Shown here one piece after another: positions 16,938 through 27,700 of a stretch of DNA of 36,365 nucleotides. The notes below the pieces were generated by a model. That model was not told the DNA's origin, did no database searches, and worked only from the letters and a program-made list of their open reading frames with translations. Position 1 is the stretch's first letter. Every line of letters starts with the position of its first letter. Made by a program: the position numbers and the translations under genes. The stretch comes from Bacteroidota bacterium (GTDB lineage Bacteria > Bacteroidota > Ignavibacteria > Kapaibacteriales > UBA2268), in contig JAJRTW010000091.1 in assembly GCA_024278075.1 (NCBI GenBank), positions 1 through 36,365 on the forward strand, in the 5' to 3' direction.

Positions 16938-17753
16938 TCAATCTAAATTTTCCTCCATAAATGATTTTCTCAATTTACTTTTCATATAATAATAGGCGTA
17001 CCTGATTTTCTTTTTGAACAGCATTATTTTCTTTTTGAACAGCATTATATATAATCCGGTAAATTTACTGCGGAACGGAAATGAATCCGTAAAATGCTTC
17101 TTTCGGATCAATTCCCTCTCGGAATAATGCACCGACCCTTTGCTTTCATCCGAGCTGGCCCCGCCTTTTGCAAAAACCGAAACCGGCAGGCCTATATGCT
17201 TATACGTTGCATTGCCGGCCAATACCGACCGCAGGAAAAAATCATAATCTGCTGCGGTTTTGTATTGCCGGTCGTATCCGCCGGATTCTTCGAGTAATTC
17301 TCTTTTGATGAAAGTGCATGGATGCGGCAGGCTATCGGCCAGGAAAAATGAAGGTGTCAGCCGCGACGGAGTGTTCACCCTGTATGAAATCTTATCTGCT
17401 GCCCGGAAGATTATATCGCCGTAGACAATATCCTCATTGAACCCGATACTAAATATTCTCTGCAATATAGACGGAGAGCTAAGATAGTCGCCCGAATTCA
17501 GAAACAGCAGGTACTCCCCAACGCTTTGGCTCATGCCTTTGTTCTGAGCCTCGAAAATGCCGCCGTCCGGTTCGGAGATAAACTTTGTGACTATATCATT
17601 TCTATTGTTAATCAATTCTACAGATCCGTCACCGGAGCCGCCGTCGATGACAATCAACTCGTAATCCCCGAATGTCTGGTTGGCTACGGAGTTCAGTGTT
17701 CTATCAAGACCGGCCCGGTTGTTTAGATTTATCGTTATGATACTAAGTTTCAT
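16938..17753 (-). CDS. Family 2 glycosyltransferase, WcaA/WcaE-like
   Basis: This 271-residue GT-A glycosyltransferase is the first gene of the minus-strand pair. LSIITINLNNRAGLDRTLNS and LIVIDGGSGDGSVELI bind the nucleotide. EPDGGIFEAQNKGMSQSVGE and LLFLNSGDYL (the DXD-like site, at about 85-97) complete the donor pocket. CTFIKRELLEESGGYDRQYKTAADYDFFLR follows at about 146-175. It ends in a basic tail that contains a perfect 7-residue duplication (IMLFKKK twice) from a 21-bp tandem repeat at 17005-17046. There is no membrane segment. The motif order suggests surface polysaccharide (O-antigen or exopolysaccharide) synthesis; the sugar is not predictable. Confidence 0.88.
   Translation of the reverse strand: MKLSIITINLNNRAGLDRTLNSVANQTFGDYELIVIDGGSGDGSVELINNRNDIVTKFISEPDGGIFEAQNKGMSQSVGEYLLFLNSGDYLSSPSILQRIFSIGFNEDIVYGDIIFRAADKISYRVNTPSRLTPSFFLADSLPHPCTFIKRELLEESGGYDRQYKTAADYDFFLRSVLAGNATYKHIGLPVSVFAKGGASSDESKGSVHYSERELIRKKHFTDSFPFRSKFTGLYIMLFKKKIMLFKKKIRYAYYYMKSKLRKSFMEENLD
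17005..17046 (-). repeat. 21-bp in-frame tandem duplication in a glycosyltransferase gene
   Basis: Units 17005-17025 and 17026-17046 are identical. The duplication keeps the frame and doubles IMLFKKK in the C-terminal tail, which points to recent slippage. Confidence 0.9.
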
Positions 17754-18060
17754 TGTAGCTTTAGTTTGTTTCGGAGATGGTGATGCAGATGTAATAAATT
17801 ACATCTATACTGTCAGGGAAAATGATGAGTGCATTGCTGAATATACCCTTAACATCGTCATCCCTCTTAATCTCCCTTCAAAGGGAGAACTATTATTGCA
17901 GGGCTGTATGAGTTCTGAAATTGTTTTAGTGATTGCACAGCTCTATATTACAAAATAGAAGTTAAGGATTTATGCTGGAATTATTAAACAAAAATATTTA
18001 CTAATTGGGCTCCCGGAAGCAATGGAAGGAAGCAACTGTAAAAAAAGAGGGAGAATTGCA

Positions 18061-18217
18061 TTCCCAAATCGGAGAAGCTATGTGAAAACACAATTATTAT
18101 GTCATCCTGAACTTATTTCAGGATCCAAATACTGCATGAATACGGGCTTATAGATTCTGAAACAAGTTCAGAATGACAGCCTCCAGGCTCTTTTCACACA
18201 GTCTCGGAATTTGGGAA
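18061..18217. repeat. 157-bp MITE-like element with ~65-bp inverted arms
   Basis: The arms are 18061-18125 and 18153-18217. The outer 9 bp (TTCCCAAAT/ATTTGGGAA) pair perfectly, as does TGTGAAAA/TTTTCACA, and the inner 26 bp pair with three mismatches. The core 80 bp (18100-18179) matches 7901-7980 in sequence and length. It is non-coding. This is the most complete copy of the family in the window. Confidence 0.85.
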
Positions 18218-18250
18218 GGAGGTATGAAGGTGTGGTATCATTTTCTTAAT

Positions 18251-18267
18251 GAGCTAAAGCACGTGGC
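18251..18267 (-). repeat. Short member of the agctaaagcacgtgg family
   Basis: The sequence gagctaaagcacgtggc matches the core of the repeats at 6038-6117 and 15817-15838 but lacks the outer 'tccac' arm, so the hairpin is incomplete. Confidence 0.6.
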
Positions 18268-18273
18268 TATATA

Positions 18274-18307
18274 CAAAAAACCCCGCCTCTGCAAAGAAAC
18301 GGGGTTT
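18274..18307 (-). terminator. Rho-independent terminator of the large surface-protein operon
   Basis: A perfect 8-bp stem (AAACCCCG at 18278-18285 with CGGGGTTT at 18300-18307) has a 14-base loop. Read on the minus strand it ends in six T residues. It lies 64 bp past the stop of the 2087-residue protein. Confidence 0.9.
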
Positions 18308-18370
18308 GATTTATTTCTGAATGGGGATTCCATATTTAATTAATCTATGATTCCCACTTAATTATCAGAT

Positions 18371-21300
18371 TTATTTGGCCAAAATGACCTCGCGGATAGC
18401 AGTGTCAACACCAGCGTTTATTCTGATGTAGTAGACTCCGGTTGTTAGTCCCGATCCGCTCAGCGACAATGTGTGTACGCCGGATGAGAACATTTCACCG
18501 TTAGCAATAACCGCTACTCTGACGCCTGCCTGATTGAATACTTCAGCATAAATCTGAACATCTGACGGCAGTGTGAACTCTATGTTCGTCTCGTCATTGA
18601 ACGGATTCGGATACGGGTCGCCAACATAGAATGTGAATTCGCCGCCGGTTGTAACGCTGGTATTACCATCGATAGTGAATATCGGCGAACGGCTGTATTC
18701 CATGTCGGGGTCGTTATTCCAAAGCGCCCTTAGCTGTGCAATTTCAGTGTATGGGATGTTCGGCACTGTCCAGGAATATGATCCTTTAAGTGCATTCAGA
18801 CCATTGTCTATTGGCAGCCACAGGTTCCCGCCGTCGGGAGTAAACTCGAGGTCGAATAGCTTTACATTATTATCGGTTATCCAACGCACTGCTGCTTTTG
18901 CATTAATCATAAGCAATGAGTTCTCACGAGGAGTGGTTAATGTTAACGCCCCGGCAAGGATTCTGAACGGTTCGGAAACGGCCAGGTATTCGCCGGTGTT
19001 AATGTCAATCATTGCAATAACTGCATTCTTCGTATTGATGAATTGCGGAACTGTCCATTGAACCTGCCCGCTTTGTGAATTAACATCGGCAGTTACTTTC
19101 ACCCACCCGTCTTCGCCGTTTGGCGAGAATTCGAATCGAACTGTTGCCGGGTCGTCGGCGCTCCATTGGATTACATCAACAGTGCCGCCGGTATAAATCG
19201 GATCCGAAGAAGACGGGCGAATTATATAGTTGTTCGCCGGCAGTATTGAGAACAGGTTGTCGGTACGGTCGATTTCAGTGCCGGTTACGGCATCAACCAA
19301 ACGCACCAGGCATTCCGCAGAACTAATCATAGGAGCATAGAGGTTGAATTCGGTTTCGAATACACTAACCGGGCCTTCGCTTAGAACTTCCCATGTGGTT
19401 CCGCCGTCTGCCGATAGCTCAATATTAACAGGAATATCTTCAGTCGGCCTTGTCCATGATACCGTATAGTATCTGCCGGCCCGCCAGATTTCTCCGCCAT
19501 TCGGAGATAATATCATAGCAGTTTCGACAGTATTGAGTGATTTAATTACGTCGAAGATTCCGTCTTTGGTAACATTCAGGCCGTTTGTCCTTAATATGGC
19601 AGTTGCCTGGTTCCATTCGAATGCGATTTCCTGGTTGCTGTCGCGGACTTTAAACCTTAGAGTCCCCAGCAGAGTTTTTTCGTAAGGAACATTATTGCCA
19701 AGTTTGCGTGTATAGCCATCATAATCAATCTCAATCGACCTAACGTTTGGCAACGGATTATTAGTCTGTGATTGAGGCGCTGAGTATACCTTGCCGATAT
19801 AGCCCAATGACGGCAGGTTGCTCCACGGATTATCCTCGATTCTATACAGAGTCTCATAAATCAATACATTCGGGTCATAAGTTACGGCAAATGTACAGTT
19901 GCCCGGGGCAAACTCCTGGCCTTCGTTTTGGATGTACATTGTAAGCTCAACGAATTGATCATCTTCGACTAATGCTGTTTCAGCTGTAACCCTGTAGACG
20001 ATTCCACCGCTTTGAATAACATTGCCTTTATTATTTGACGGATTCAGAGCTTCGCTGATTTTTCCGTTTTCGTCGAAGGCTTTGGCTTCTTGGTTCATTA
20101 TTTCAGAAAGGGCTATATCCTGCCTTGAAACAACTTCATACGGATTGTAAGGCGCTTCGATTGATAATGCAGGGAATATAGCAGCAATTGAAGAAGTTCT
20201 GTTATTGTTTTTATCAACTATGTCGCGGTCGATACTATTAATAATACCGTCGCCGGTTACATCTGACGAAAGTGTGGTTCCACCATTATCAATACGAACC
20301 TGCACTCTGTCGGCGGCGTTGATCTTGCTGTCTTTAACCACATCGCCCGCCACCATCGCCGGAAGTGCCACACCAGCCGTAGCCGAAGTTGAAGTCTGGC
20401 CGTCATTATATGCAAGCCCTGTTGCACCATAATTAGTTAAGCCGGCATCAGTTTCGGAATATCCATAGGCCGTATATGATGTTCCGAAAGTCGGCGGGTC
20501 GGTCAGGGAATTGGCTTCGGTAATTACATCAGTTGTTGTACCGGTCCAGTTCTGGAAGTCCCATCCCGAAGATATTGCCCAAGTGCTTATATCATCGCCG
20601 TCAAATTTGAACGGTGCCGCATATCTTGACATAATTGGCAAATGGTTTTGGTGTTCAACCACAACGAAATAGCTGCCGTCATCAATTGCCGTAAATACGA
20701 ATGGTGCATTTGCAAATTCAGAGCCATTGGTTCCGCGCGGGATTGGGTTCAGCGGATCGGTTCCGCTATAGCCCTGGCTCGATTCTGCTTGTGCCTGCTG
20801 AGTGCTTGGGGCGCCATTGATGTCGTCATATAGTGTTACACGCAGGCCGTTGGCTGTATAAGTTGTGCCAAGCGTTCCGGAAATACCGGTGACTGCTCCC
20901 TGATGATAACCTTCGAGCAGGACGCGAACGGTGAAGTTCGACGGAGGTGTTATTGTGAATAACGGGCCTTCCGAGCGAAGGTTGGAATATGAGCCAAAGC
21001 TGACGGGTGCGGCCGAATTAATCGTTGCCCTGCCGCTTAATCTCAGTTTGCCATTCCTTAGCGTTGCGCTAATGGAGCTGCGAGGAGGAGTTCCGTCGTT
21101 GCCGTTTGCAAGGCTGACATCAAGGTCGCCGCCAAATTGTGACAACGGCGGTACGGTCCCCTGGAATTTATATGTGCTTGTAAGAGCTGGGACAAATGAA
21201 TTCGGATCGTATGTGGGATCTTCCTCTTCACTCGATGTAAAGTTAAATGGGGTAAATACCACATCGCCGCCACCCTTAGTTGAGTACTCAAGGTCCGAAT

Positions 21301-24300
21301 TCTGGTTGGTCGCATCATTGCCGCCGGTGAAGCCGTCACGGTCATAATCGAATCCCACCCAGCGGACGAGCAAGTCCGTCGTAGTATTCGGAACCTGCTG
21401 GTCGAATATCGGTTCAACTAATTTTACATAAGGTTCAACGCCCTGATAGCTTAGGCCATTATTTGCAATAATCTGTGCCTGCACGCTATCGGTCGATGAG
21501 AATGTGGAGAACGTACTGTTGTACGCTTTGTCGTAGGCGACGAACGAACCACCGTTCATATCAAAAGATGCCACCAGGTTTGTTTGGTATGCCGTGGTAA
21601 GATCTTCGGCGCGTACGGTCAATGCACCTCTGATGAAGTTAGTCAAATCCGTTGGTTCGGTTCCTGTGATTGACTGCCCTGCGGGGGCTCCGTTCCAGAA
21701 CCTGACGCCTTTGATTTCACCGATGAATGACAAAGCGCTGTCGGCTCCCTTCTCATAGGCAATATAAGTCGGGAATATATTTGTGCTGTTGACTGCCACA
21801 TCAGACCCTAATTGGTCTGTCAGGCTGCCCTCGTAATGGGGCGTGCCGTCTATATAGAATTTAACAGAGGAGCTGCCGGAGCCATTTGCAAGGTTTACAA
21901 ATACGCCCACATGAGTCCAGGTTGAATCCATTTCATCAACATTCGGCCCTATAATCGGGCGGGTAGTATCGCTTTTGGCCGATAGCACCGTGCCGGTTGA
22001 AGTTGTAATTTCAAATTCCAATTGGCCGGTTGACAATAATCGCAAAGCGTAATGCCCCGTGCCGGTTGTTGTATCTTTCTTGTTAATAATCGGGAAATAT
22101 CCTTCGTCAGATGTCGGGAAACGGTAAGGGCGAATCCATGCTTCCACAAATGCAGCGCCACCCGTCAGGTTCATTGTCGTGCCGCTCGGTACTACAATAA
22201 TCGACTCGCCTGTATTCTTTATTGAGAAATAAGGAGCCACTTTGAAAGTGCCGGTTGTAAAGGATATGTCCTGCTGAGAATTAGCATTCGTGCCGCGTAT
22301 TCTCATTTGTACATCTTTATTATAGACAGCCCCGGTCGCAGGGTCGACCGACTGCAATTCATTATAGTTGCCAATTGTTCCGGAATGCTTGTATGCTTCC
22401 CATAATACCTCTCCGTTGCCGCTTTCAACTTCTATATCGTCAAGAAGATCGCCTGGAGTGGTTTGGTCTATACAAACCGCCCATTGAGTCCCGCCATCAC
22501 GGCTGAATTCAACGACTAAGTCATCAGAAGTAGCGCTTGAGTTGTCGCCAACTCCATAGGCAGCCCATCTGATTGGGAAATAGCTGTCTTCCAAATTCGA
22601 CACACCGGAACCCGTTGCAGGGGATGTAAGCTTCACATGGCCCTGGTCCGGGCGATAGTTTAGCGATGTAACAGCCGTGGCTGTCAGGCTTGGTGAATCA
22701 TAAAGATAAATTGGGTTAGTTCCGTTCTGAACCGTTGCATTGGCAAGGTCTGTTGATGTACCTACCAGATCGTAGTAAATCTCGAGGGCAGACCTTATAT
22801 CGCTTGGCGGTGAAGTGGCAGGGTTGACAACGCCGGGAATATTTGTTCTGATTTGACGCTGAGTAAGAGCTTTTCTCCATACCCTTACTTCTTTTATGCC
22901 TGCATGCAGATAATCCGTTGCTGCAATACCGCCATTGGGATTAACACCAACCCATGCAGGATGTGATTTGGTATCCATTCTGATATTATTGGCATTAGTA
23001 TTCGTTTTGGTTGCCATTAATTCACCGTTTACATACAGCGAAACAACGTTGTTTGCAACTGTGGCGGCAATATGCACCCAGTTGCCCGGATGCGCCGAGT
23101 TTGCATTAATCGGCACGGCATCGCTGGTTGTTACAAGCGAATCCGGCGAAACAACGGTTGCCAGATATGGGGTGCTATTATCACCACGGCCTTCGATTTC
23201 GAGGCAGCGGAAGGCGGGGTATTTGCCTTGAGACAAATAAAGTATCCATGCGCCCTCTTCATTGGTGTCTGCCGGGCCGGGGCCAGTGGCAACCACACCT
23301 GGCTCTGCCGTAGTGTCCGATGGAATGCTGTTTAAGTTAACCCATGCTTCAACTGTTAATTGAGTAGCATTGCTGTATTCGTCCCTGGTTCTCATGTATG
23401 TCGTTGATCCGTCCAATTGAAGGAAGAATAATCTTGACAATACGAAAGAATTTTCGCTTTGCCCGCAAGGATTGCCAGTGGCTTGGGTTCTGTTGTCGAT
23501 GTCGGCTGTCCGGCCATCGGTATCTAACTGGCAGATCTGCAATAATGCCTGCTCGGAGCGCGGCGCAAAATACGGGTCGTCGTTCCAGATGAACCTAAGC
23601 ACGCCGCCATAATATGCAGCTACTACCGGCAATTGCGAACCGTCGCCCTGGGTGATAATATAACCACTGGTTTCTGATGAAGAGAATATAACTTCACCCG
23701 AATAATTATATGTCCACTGTGTGGTAGTTAAATCCGCATACTCTTCTCTTGCCTCGGCAATGCGAGCAACTTCAGCCGACCAGTTTGAGCCGTTGTCGGT
23801 TGAATAATTTACCGTATATGCCAAAACATTTGATCCGTATTCACTCCCGGCAGTTGGGTTGATTAAGCCACTACGTTCGAAATAAACCGGATATCCCGCT
23901 ACATTTAACGATGGATAAGATTTATTTCTGTTCACCGCTTCATTGGGGCCATTTGGGTTTAATATCGAAATCCCCCTAACGGTGAAGTCTGCCGTTGTAA
24001 CCAGGTTTGTTACGCTTTCCTTGTCGTTACCCGAGGCATCAAATACCCTGAGATCACCGATAAGAGTGGAAGTATTAATACCAATACCAGTATTGGTGGT
24101 GCCGGTAATCGAAGCATGATTGCGGATTGCAAATTTCAGCCTGCCAATCAGGCTTCCTCGCCCGGATGTGGAAGGCTGCACTCCCAGAGTTGAAGGAACA
24201 AGCGTCATAACAACATCGAGCTGATAAACGTAAATACCGGCGATATTGGCAGCCTGGGCCTTCATTGCACCATATCCGTTTGCATTATTAAATTCAGAGG

Positions 24301-24634
24301 CCAGTGCAACGTAAGGTGATGCAACATTCACATCATAATTAACTGAGTCTGAGACGGTAAAATCATAAGTGCTGGGATCGACCGGTGACAAATATGTTGT
24401 GTCGTATGTCACGGCAACAGAGGCGTTGCCAAGATTAGCAGCACTGGAATTTAATGATTTCATCCAAATTTCGACGCCTATTTCATCGCCCATACGGCGC
24501 TGGGTCAGCGATATTTCATAATCATCCTGCCCGAAAACGTCAGGGGCAAGCATGAAAAGAACCGCTACAAGAACCAGGAGCAGGCGCCCCCCCTGGCTTT
24601 CCCGTAATGCCTTCTTTGCTTTTTCGAAATTCAT
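18371..24634 (-). CDS. Giant secreted multi-domain T9SS cargo protein with LamG domains
   Basis: This 2087-residue protein starts at ATG 24634, seven bases after AAGGA; a TTG two codons earlier is less likely. A signal peptide (about 5-36, ends in DVFGQ) precedes a cohesin-like beta-sandwich (about 38-190). Two LamG/concanavalin-like domains follow, at about 400-620 (LTVEAWVNL ... WVHIAATV ... GIKEVRVWRKAL) and about 800-1010 (FVEAWIRPYRF ... WTHVGVFV ... GEIKGVRFWNG). Next come a dockerin-like pair (KDSKINAADRVQV, SDVTGDGIINSIDRDIV) at about 1420-1460, a second cohesin-like region (about 1520-1690), and three Ig-like modules starting SPNGGEIW. A T9SS type A sorting domain (DPYPNPFNDETNIEFTLP ... 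GVYYIRI) closes the protein. It is probably exported to the cell surface to bind glycans or proteins. It lies 96 bp behind the other giant gene and is likely cotranscribed. Confidence 0.9.
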   Translation of the reverse strand: MNFEKAKKALRESQGGRLLLVLVAVLFMLAPDVFGQDDYEISLTQRRMGDEIGVEIWMKSLNSSAANLGNASVAVTYDTTYLSPVDPSTYDFTVSDSVNYDVNVASPYVALASEFNNANGYGAMKAQAANIAGIYVYQLDVVMTLVPSTLGVQPSTSGRGSLIGRLKFAIRNHASITGTTNTGIGINTSTLIGDLRVFDASGNDKESVTNLVTTADFTVRGISILNPNGPNEAVNRNKSYPSLNVAGYPVYFERSGLINPTAGSEYGSNVLAYTVNYSTDNGSNWSAEVARIAEAREEYADLTTTQWTYNYSGEVIFSSSETSGYIITQGDGSQLPVVAAYYGGVLRFIWNDDPYFAPRSEQALLQICQLDTDGRTADIDNRTQATGNPCGQSENSFVLSRLFFLQLDGSTTYMRTRDEYSNATQLTVEAWVNLNSIPSDTTAEPGVVATGPGPADTNEEGAWILYLSQGKYPAFRCLEIEGRGDNSTPYLATVVSPDSLVTTSDAVPINANSAHPGNWVHIAATVANNVVSLYVNGELMATKTNTNANNIRMDTKSHPAWVGVNPNGGIAATDYLHAGIKEVRVWRKALTQRQIRTNIPGVVNPATSPPSDIRSALEIYYDLVGTSTDLANATVQNGTNPIYLYDSPSLTATAVTSLNYRPDQGHVKLTSPATGSGVSNLEDSYFPIRWAAYGVGDNSSATSDDLVVEFSRDGGTQWAVCIDQTTPGDLLDDIEVESGNGEVLWEAYKHSGTIGNYNELQSVDPATGAVYNKDVQMRIRGTNANSQQDISFTTGTFKVAPYFSIKNTGESIIVVPSGTTMNLTGGAAFVEAWIRPYRFPTSDEGYFPIINKKDTTTGTGHYALRLLSTGQLEFEITTSTGTVLSAKSDTTRPIIGPNVDEMDSTWTHVGVFVNLANGSGSSSVKFYIDGTPHYEGSLTDQLGSDVAVNSTNIFPTYIAYEKGADSALSFIGEIKGVRFWNGAPAGQSITGTEPTDLTNFIRGALTVRAEDLTTAYQTNLVASFDMNGGSFVAYDKAYNSTFSTFSSTDSVQAQIIANNGLSYQGVEPYVKLVEPIFDQQVPNTTTDLLVRWVGFDYDRDGFTGGNDATNQNSDLEYSTKGGGDVVFTPFNFTSSEEEDPTYDPNSFVPALTSTYKFQGTVPPLSQFGGDLDVSLANGNDGTPPRSSISATLRNGKLRLSGRATINSAAPVSFGSYSNLRSEGPLFTITPPSNFTVRVLLEGYHQGAVTGISGTLGTTYTANGLRVTLYDDINGAPSTQQAQAESSQGYSGTDPLNPIPRGTNGSEFANAPFVFTAIDDGSYFVVVEHQNHLPIMSRYAAPFKFDGDDISTWAISSGWDFQNWTGTTTDVITEANSLTDPPTFGTSYTAYGYSETDAGLTNYGATGLAYNDGQTSTSATAGVALPAMVAGDVVKDSKINAADRVQVRIDNGGTTLSSDVTGDGIINSIDRDIVDKNNNRTSSIAAIFPALSIEAPYNPYEVVSRQDIALSEIMNQEAKAFDENGKISEALNPSNNKGNVIQSGGIVYRVTAETALVEDDQFVELTMYIQNEGQEFAPGNCTFAVTYDPNVLIYETLYRIEDNPWSNLPSLGYIGKVYSAPQSQTNNPLPNVRSIEIDYDGYTRKLGNNVPYEKTLLGTLRFKVRDSNQEIAFEWNQATAILRTNGLNVTKDGIFDVIKSLNTVETAMILSPNGGEIWRAGRYYTVSWTRPTEDIPVNIELSADGGTTWEVLSEGPVSVFETEFNLYAPMISSAECLVRLVDAVTGTEIDRTDNLFSILPANNYIIRPSSSDPIYTGGTVDVIQWSADDPATVRFEFSPNGEDGWVKVTADVNSQSGQVQWTVPQFINTKNAVIAMIDINTGEYLAVSEPFRILAGALTLTTPRENSLLMINAKAAVRWITDNNVKLFDLEFTPDGGNLWLPIDNGLNALKGSYSWTVPNIPYTEIAQLRALWNNDPDMEYSRSPIFTIDGNTSVTTGGEFTFYVGDPYPNPFNDETNIEFTLPSDVQIYAEVFNQAGVRVAVIANGEMFSSGVHTLSLSGSGLTTGVYYIRINAGVDTAIREVILAK

Positions 24635-24696
24635 AATCAAATCCTTGATAGTGTTTATAATTTATTAGTTACTTTTTAAAATTTTAATTGGCTGCC

Positions 24697-24717
24697 GGCA
24701 GCCCGCCAGGGGCTGCC
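24697..24717 (-). terminator. Intergenic GC hairpin between the two giant genes
   Basis: GGCAGCCC (24697-24704) pairs perfectly with GGGCTGCC (24710-24717). On the minus strand the hairpin is followed by aattaaaattttaaaaa, which is T-containing but not a clean T run. It may attenuate readthrough from the first giant gene into the second, or stabilise the processed mRNA. Confidence 0.45.
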
Positions 24718-24730
24718 GATTGCGCCTGAT

Positions 24731-27700
24731 TTAGTTTGCTGACAAAAATGGCGTCGCACTCGTGTTCACCTTAACGTTATAGGCCGTTGCACTGTATGCG
24801 TCGCTGTCTGTGCCATATATTCTAAGGATATACGGGCCGGACACTGTGGCATCATTGAATATTATCGTTTCGCTTGTTGTGCCTGTTGAAGCCGATGCCC
24901 GCATCAGTACCATTGTGGTTGAAGTTGTTCCGAGTGTCGCGTCATAAAGCTCCAACTCGTAATTGGCCGGAAGGCTGCTAAGATCAATCTTCAGGTGGTT
25001 CTTGCCCGTTGGCACACTGAATACGAAGTAATCCGATTCATCTGCCGCAGCAATTGCTCCGGATACATCAACATCAGTCAGAATGCTTGCTGCCGTAGCG
25101 GCTGTTTGGTGCGATCCGTAGGGATCCGCGCTGCCGGCGGAAGTAGTTATTGACATTGGATTGATGGTGGTTGCTGTCGTTACATAATTTATCAGCGTGC
25201 CGGTTCCGTCGTAATTAAATACCATTACATAGTATTTCTGTCCGGCTACCAAGCCCTGGACTGTTGTGGACGACACAACTCCGCTGCCATCGTAAACAAC
25301 GAATGATCCCGCCGCTGTCTGTCCTGTCCCCACATCGCCCGCATTTTCTATATTCGAAGCGGCTGTGTAGGCCACTCCGTCAACCGGTGAATCGGGAGGC
25401 AAGTCCGCACGCACAACGATTATTCTTCTCGAACCGTTGCCATTTACAACTGCGCTAATAACAAAGCTCGTTGAAGTAGCCGAGCCTAATGTTACCGTTT
25501 CGGCACCTACAGCCGGGGCCGCAGGGCGTACAATTATGTTGTTGGAAGCCGAGGATGAAGTTAATAATGCAGCACCGTCGGTGGCGGTAATGGTTTCAGT
25601 CAATGTGCCGGCCGCCAAAGTTAATGTGGGCGAAACAGTAACGAAATTCGTTCCGCTTGTAATCGTTCCGGTTCCTGTTGTCAGTACTGAAGTTCCACTG
25701 TTTGTCAGCACAACCGAAATATTACTTGTAGCATTGACAGGAATATTGTTGGCATCCTGCACCTGGATAGCCATGTCTACCGTACCGCCGGTTGTAATGG
25801 CAGAACTGTATGATCCGACAATCGCAAGGTGGTCGGGCGAGCCAACTGCCTTTACTGTCATCGTATTTCCGGTGAACGGAGCGTTTGTAGTATTTACGCT
25901 GGCAGGGCTTGTTAATGTAACATAGTTCTGGTCGTAAATCTGCATACTTATCGTTCCGTCGGTTGTGGCCGAATTCGATACATTGGCAGTTATCAAATAA
26001 TTTCTCGCACTGCTGAATGATTGTGCCGAAGAGAATGTGCTGAATGTAAGGTTGCCCTTTGCAGTTGAAGCAGTATAAGTACCGGTTGCAATACTTTCAG
26101 CGGCGTCCGGATAGTCATTCTCATTGGCGTCGTACCATAATTTATAGTTGGTGAAATCAGATGCCGAAGCGCCACCGCCAAATGTTACATGGGCTGTAAC
26201 GCCTGTGAATGCAACAGTATTGCTGTTGTCAGGCGTTATAGCAAACCCGTAGATTGGCTGATTCCTTACGTTTTTGCCCAGGTTGCCCGCCGCCACATTG
26301 GAAGAAGACACAGTGGCCGTCGAAGTTTCGAAGCTATATGTAAAGCCGGTAATTGTGGTAGCTGCGGTAGTGCCGTCAGTCTCCATATACCTTGGGCCGG
26401 CATTTGAGCCTACCACGGTAGAATGACTTATTGTTGCGGTCATAGCTGTATTCGCACCATTTACGCTTCCGTCTACGTCAACAACTATATAGTAGTATTT
26501 GTAAGAACCTGCATTCAAGCCCTGAGCGTCAGCGGTAAAATCAAATGATACGGTAGTGCCCGAAACCGTCGGTGTCATTGTAATAGCAGTTTCGCTTCCG
26601 GCAGTATATAAGTTATCATTTGATCTGAATAATCTATAGTTCGAATAAACCCCAGATGGTGACGAACTGAATATTACGTCAAAGTTTGTCATCAAGCTTG
26701 CATTTGCCGTAGCGCTTGCCCTGAAGCCAAGAATTGCAATATCTTCTGCTCCGGCCACCAACGGACTTGTTGAAATTCCGTTTGGATTCTCATCGAACAT
26801 CATGCCGGCCCGGAAGCTGAAAGGCGTTCCTGTTTCCGAGGATGTTCCCATAACACCGTTGTTGATGGCCAGGTCGCCGTGAACAAATGATGGCGTTATT
26901 GCTCCGGTTGTTGATATTACAGTTGAAGCCACATTCACCGTCAGGAATATATTGAGCGGAACCCCGGGCGTTACCGTTAAAGCATTGGATGCTATATCGA
27001 ATGCAACATAGTTGTCGGCAGCCGCACCACCGGTTTCCGTATCTATTGTTATCTCGGTATTGTCCGAAGTTGTGCTGAAATCATTATCAGTAGAGCTCCA
27101 GAGTCTGTAGCCTGAGAATTGAGTTGGCGTAGCCAATGCTGTCAGGTCGATCTGGAGATCTGTTACATCCACAGTCCCGGCGGATGAAGTGAATTGCAAA
27201 CCATAGATTGCCATATCATCTCTGCCAGCAGTTAACGGGCTGGTTTCTACACCTTTGGTAAGCTGGGTAGTAGTAATTATCGAAGGCACTCCGGCTGTCC
27301 ACCATTCTTGCTCGCCGGTATACTCATCAATGCCTGTCTTGCGGAACAGATTGTTTGTGGCGTCTTTTGAGAAGCCCGACTCATATATCCACGGCCCGGC
27401 GGCAGCGTCTGCATAGAGCAACTGCAAGTCCGCTTCTGTTAATAATCCGATTTCCGTATCATCATAAAGCATTGTTAAAGTGGAATTCAAGCTTCCATTT
27501 GCCGTAGTGATTGAATAATACCTTGTAATCCCTGTTGAGCTGCCCGGTTCGCGAGCTATATGGTAACGCTGAACTGTTGTCGCTCCGGGATCGAGGGCTG
27601 TGGTCAGTTTAGCTCCCAACCCGCCAATGTTATAATTAGTCAGTGTGGCCCCGGGGGTGTAGGCAACAATTGTTACATTACCGGTGCTTGTTGATGGGCC

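Larger units (their letters stand above)
17754..18370. other. Repeat-filled spacer between two minus-strand units
   Basis: These 617 bases hold no credible gene. In order: a TCTCCCTT/AAGGGAGA hairpin (17871-17888), the long inverted-repeat element (18061-18217), a short member of the agctaaagcacgtgg family (18251-18267) and the terminator of the large surface-protein gene. A promoter for the glycosyltransferase pair must lie just after 17753, but no consensus is clear. Confidence 0.6.
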
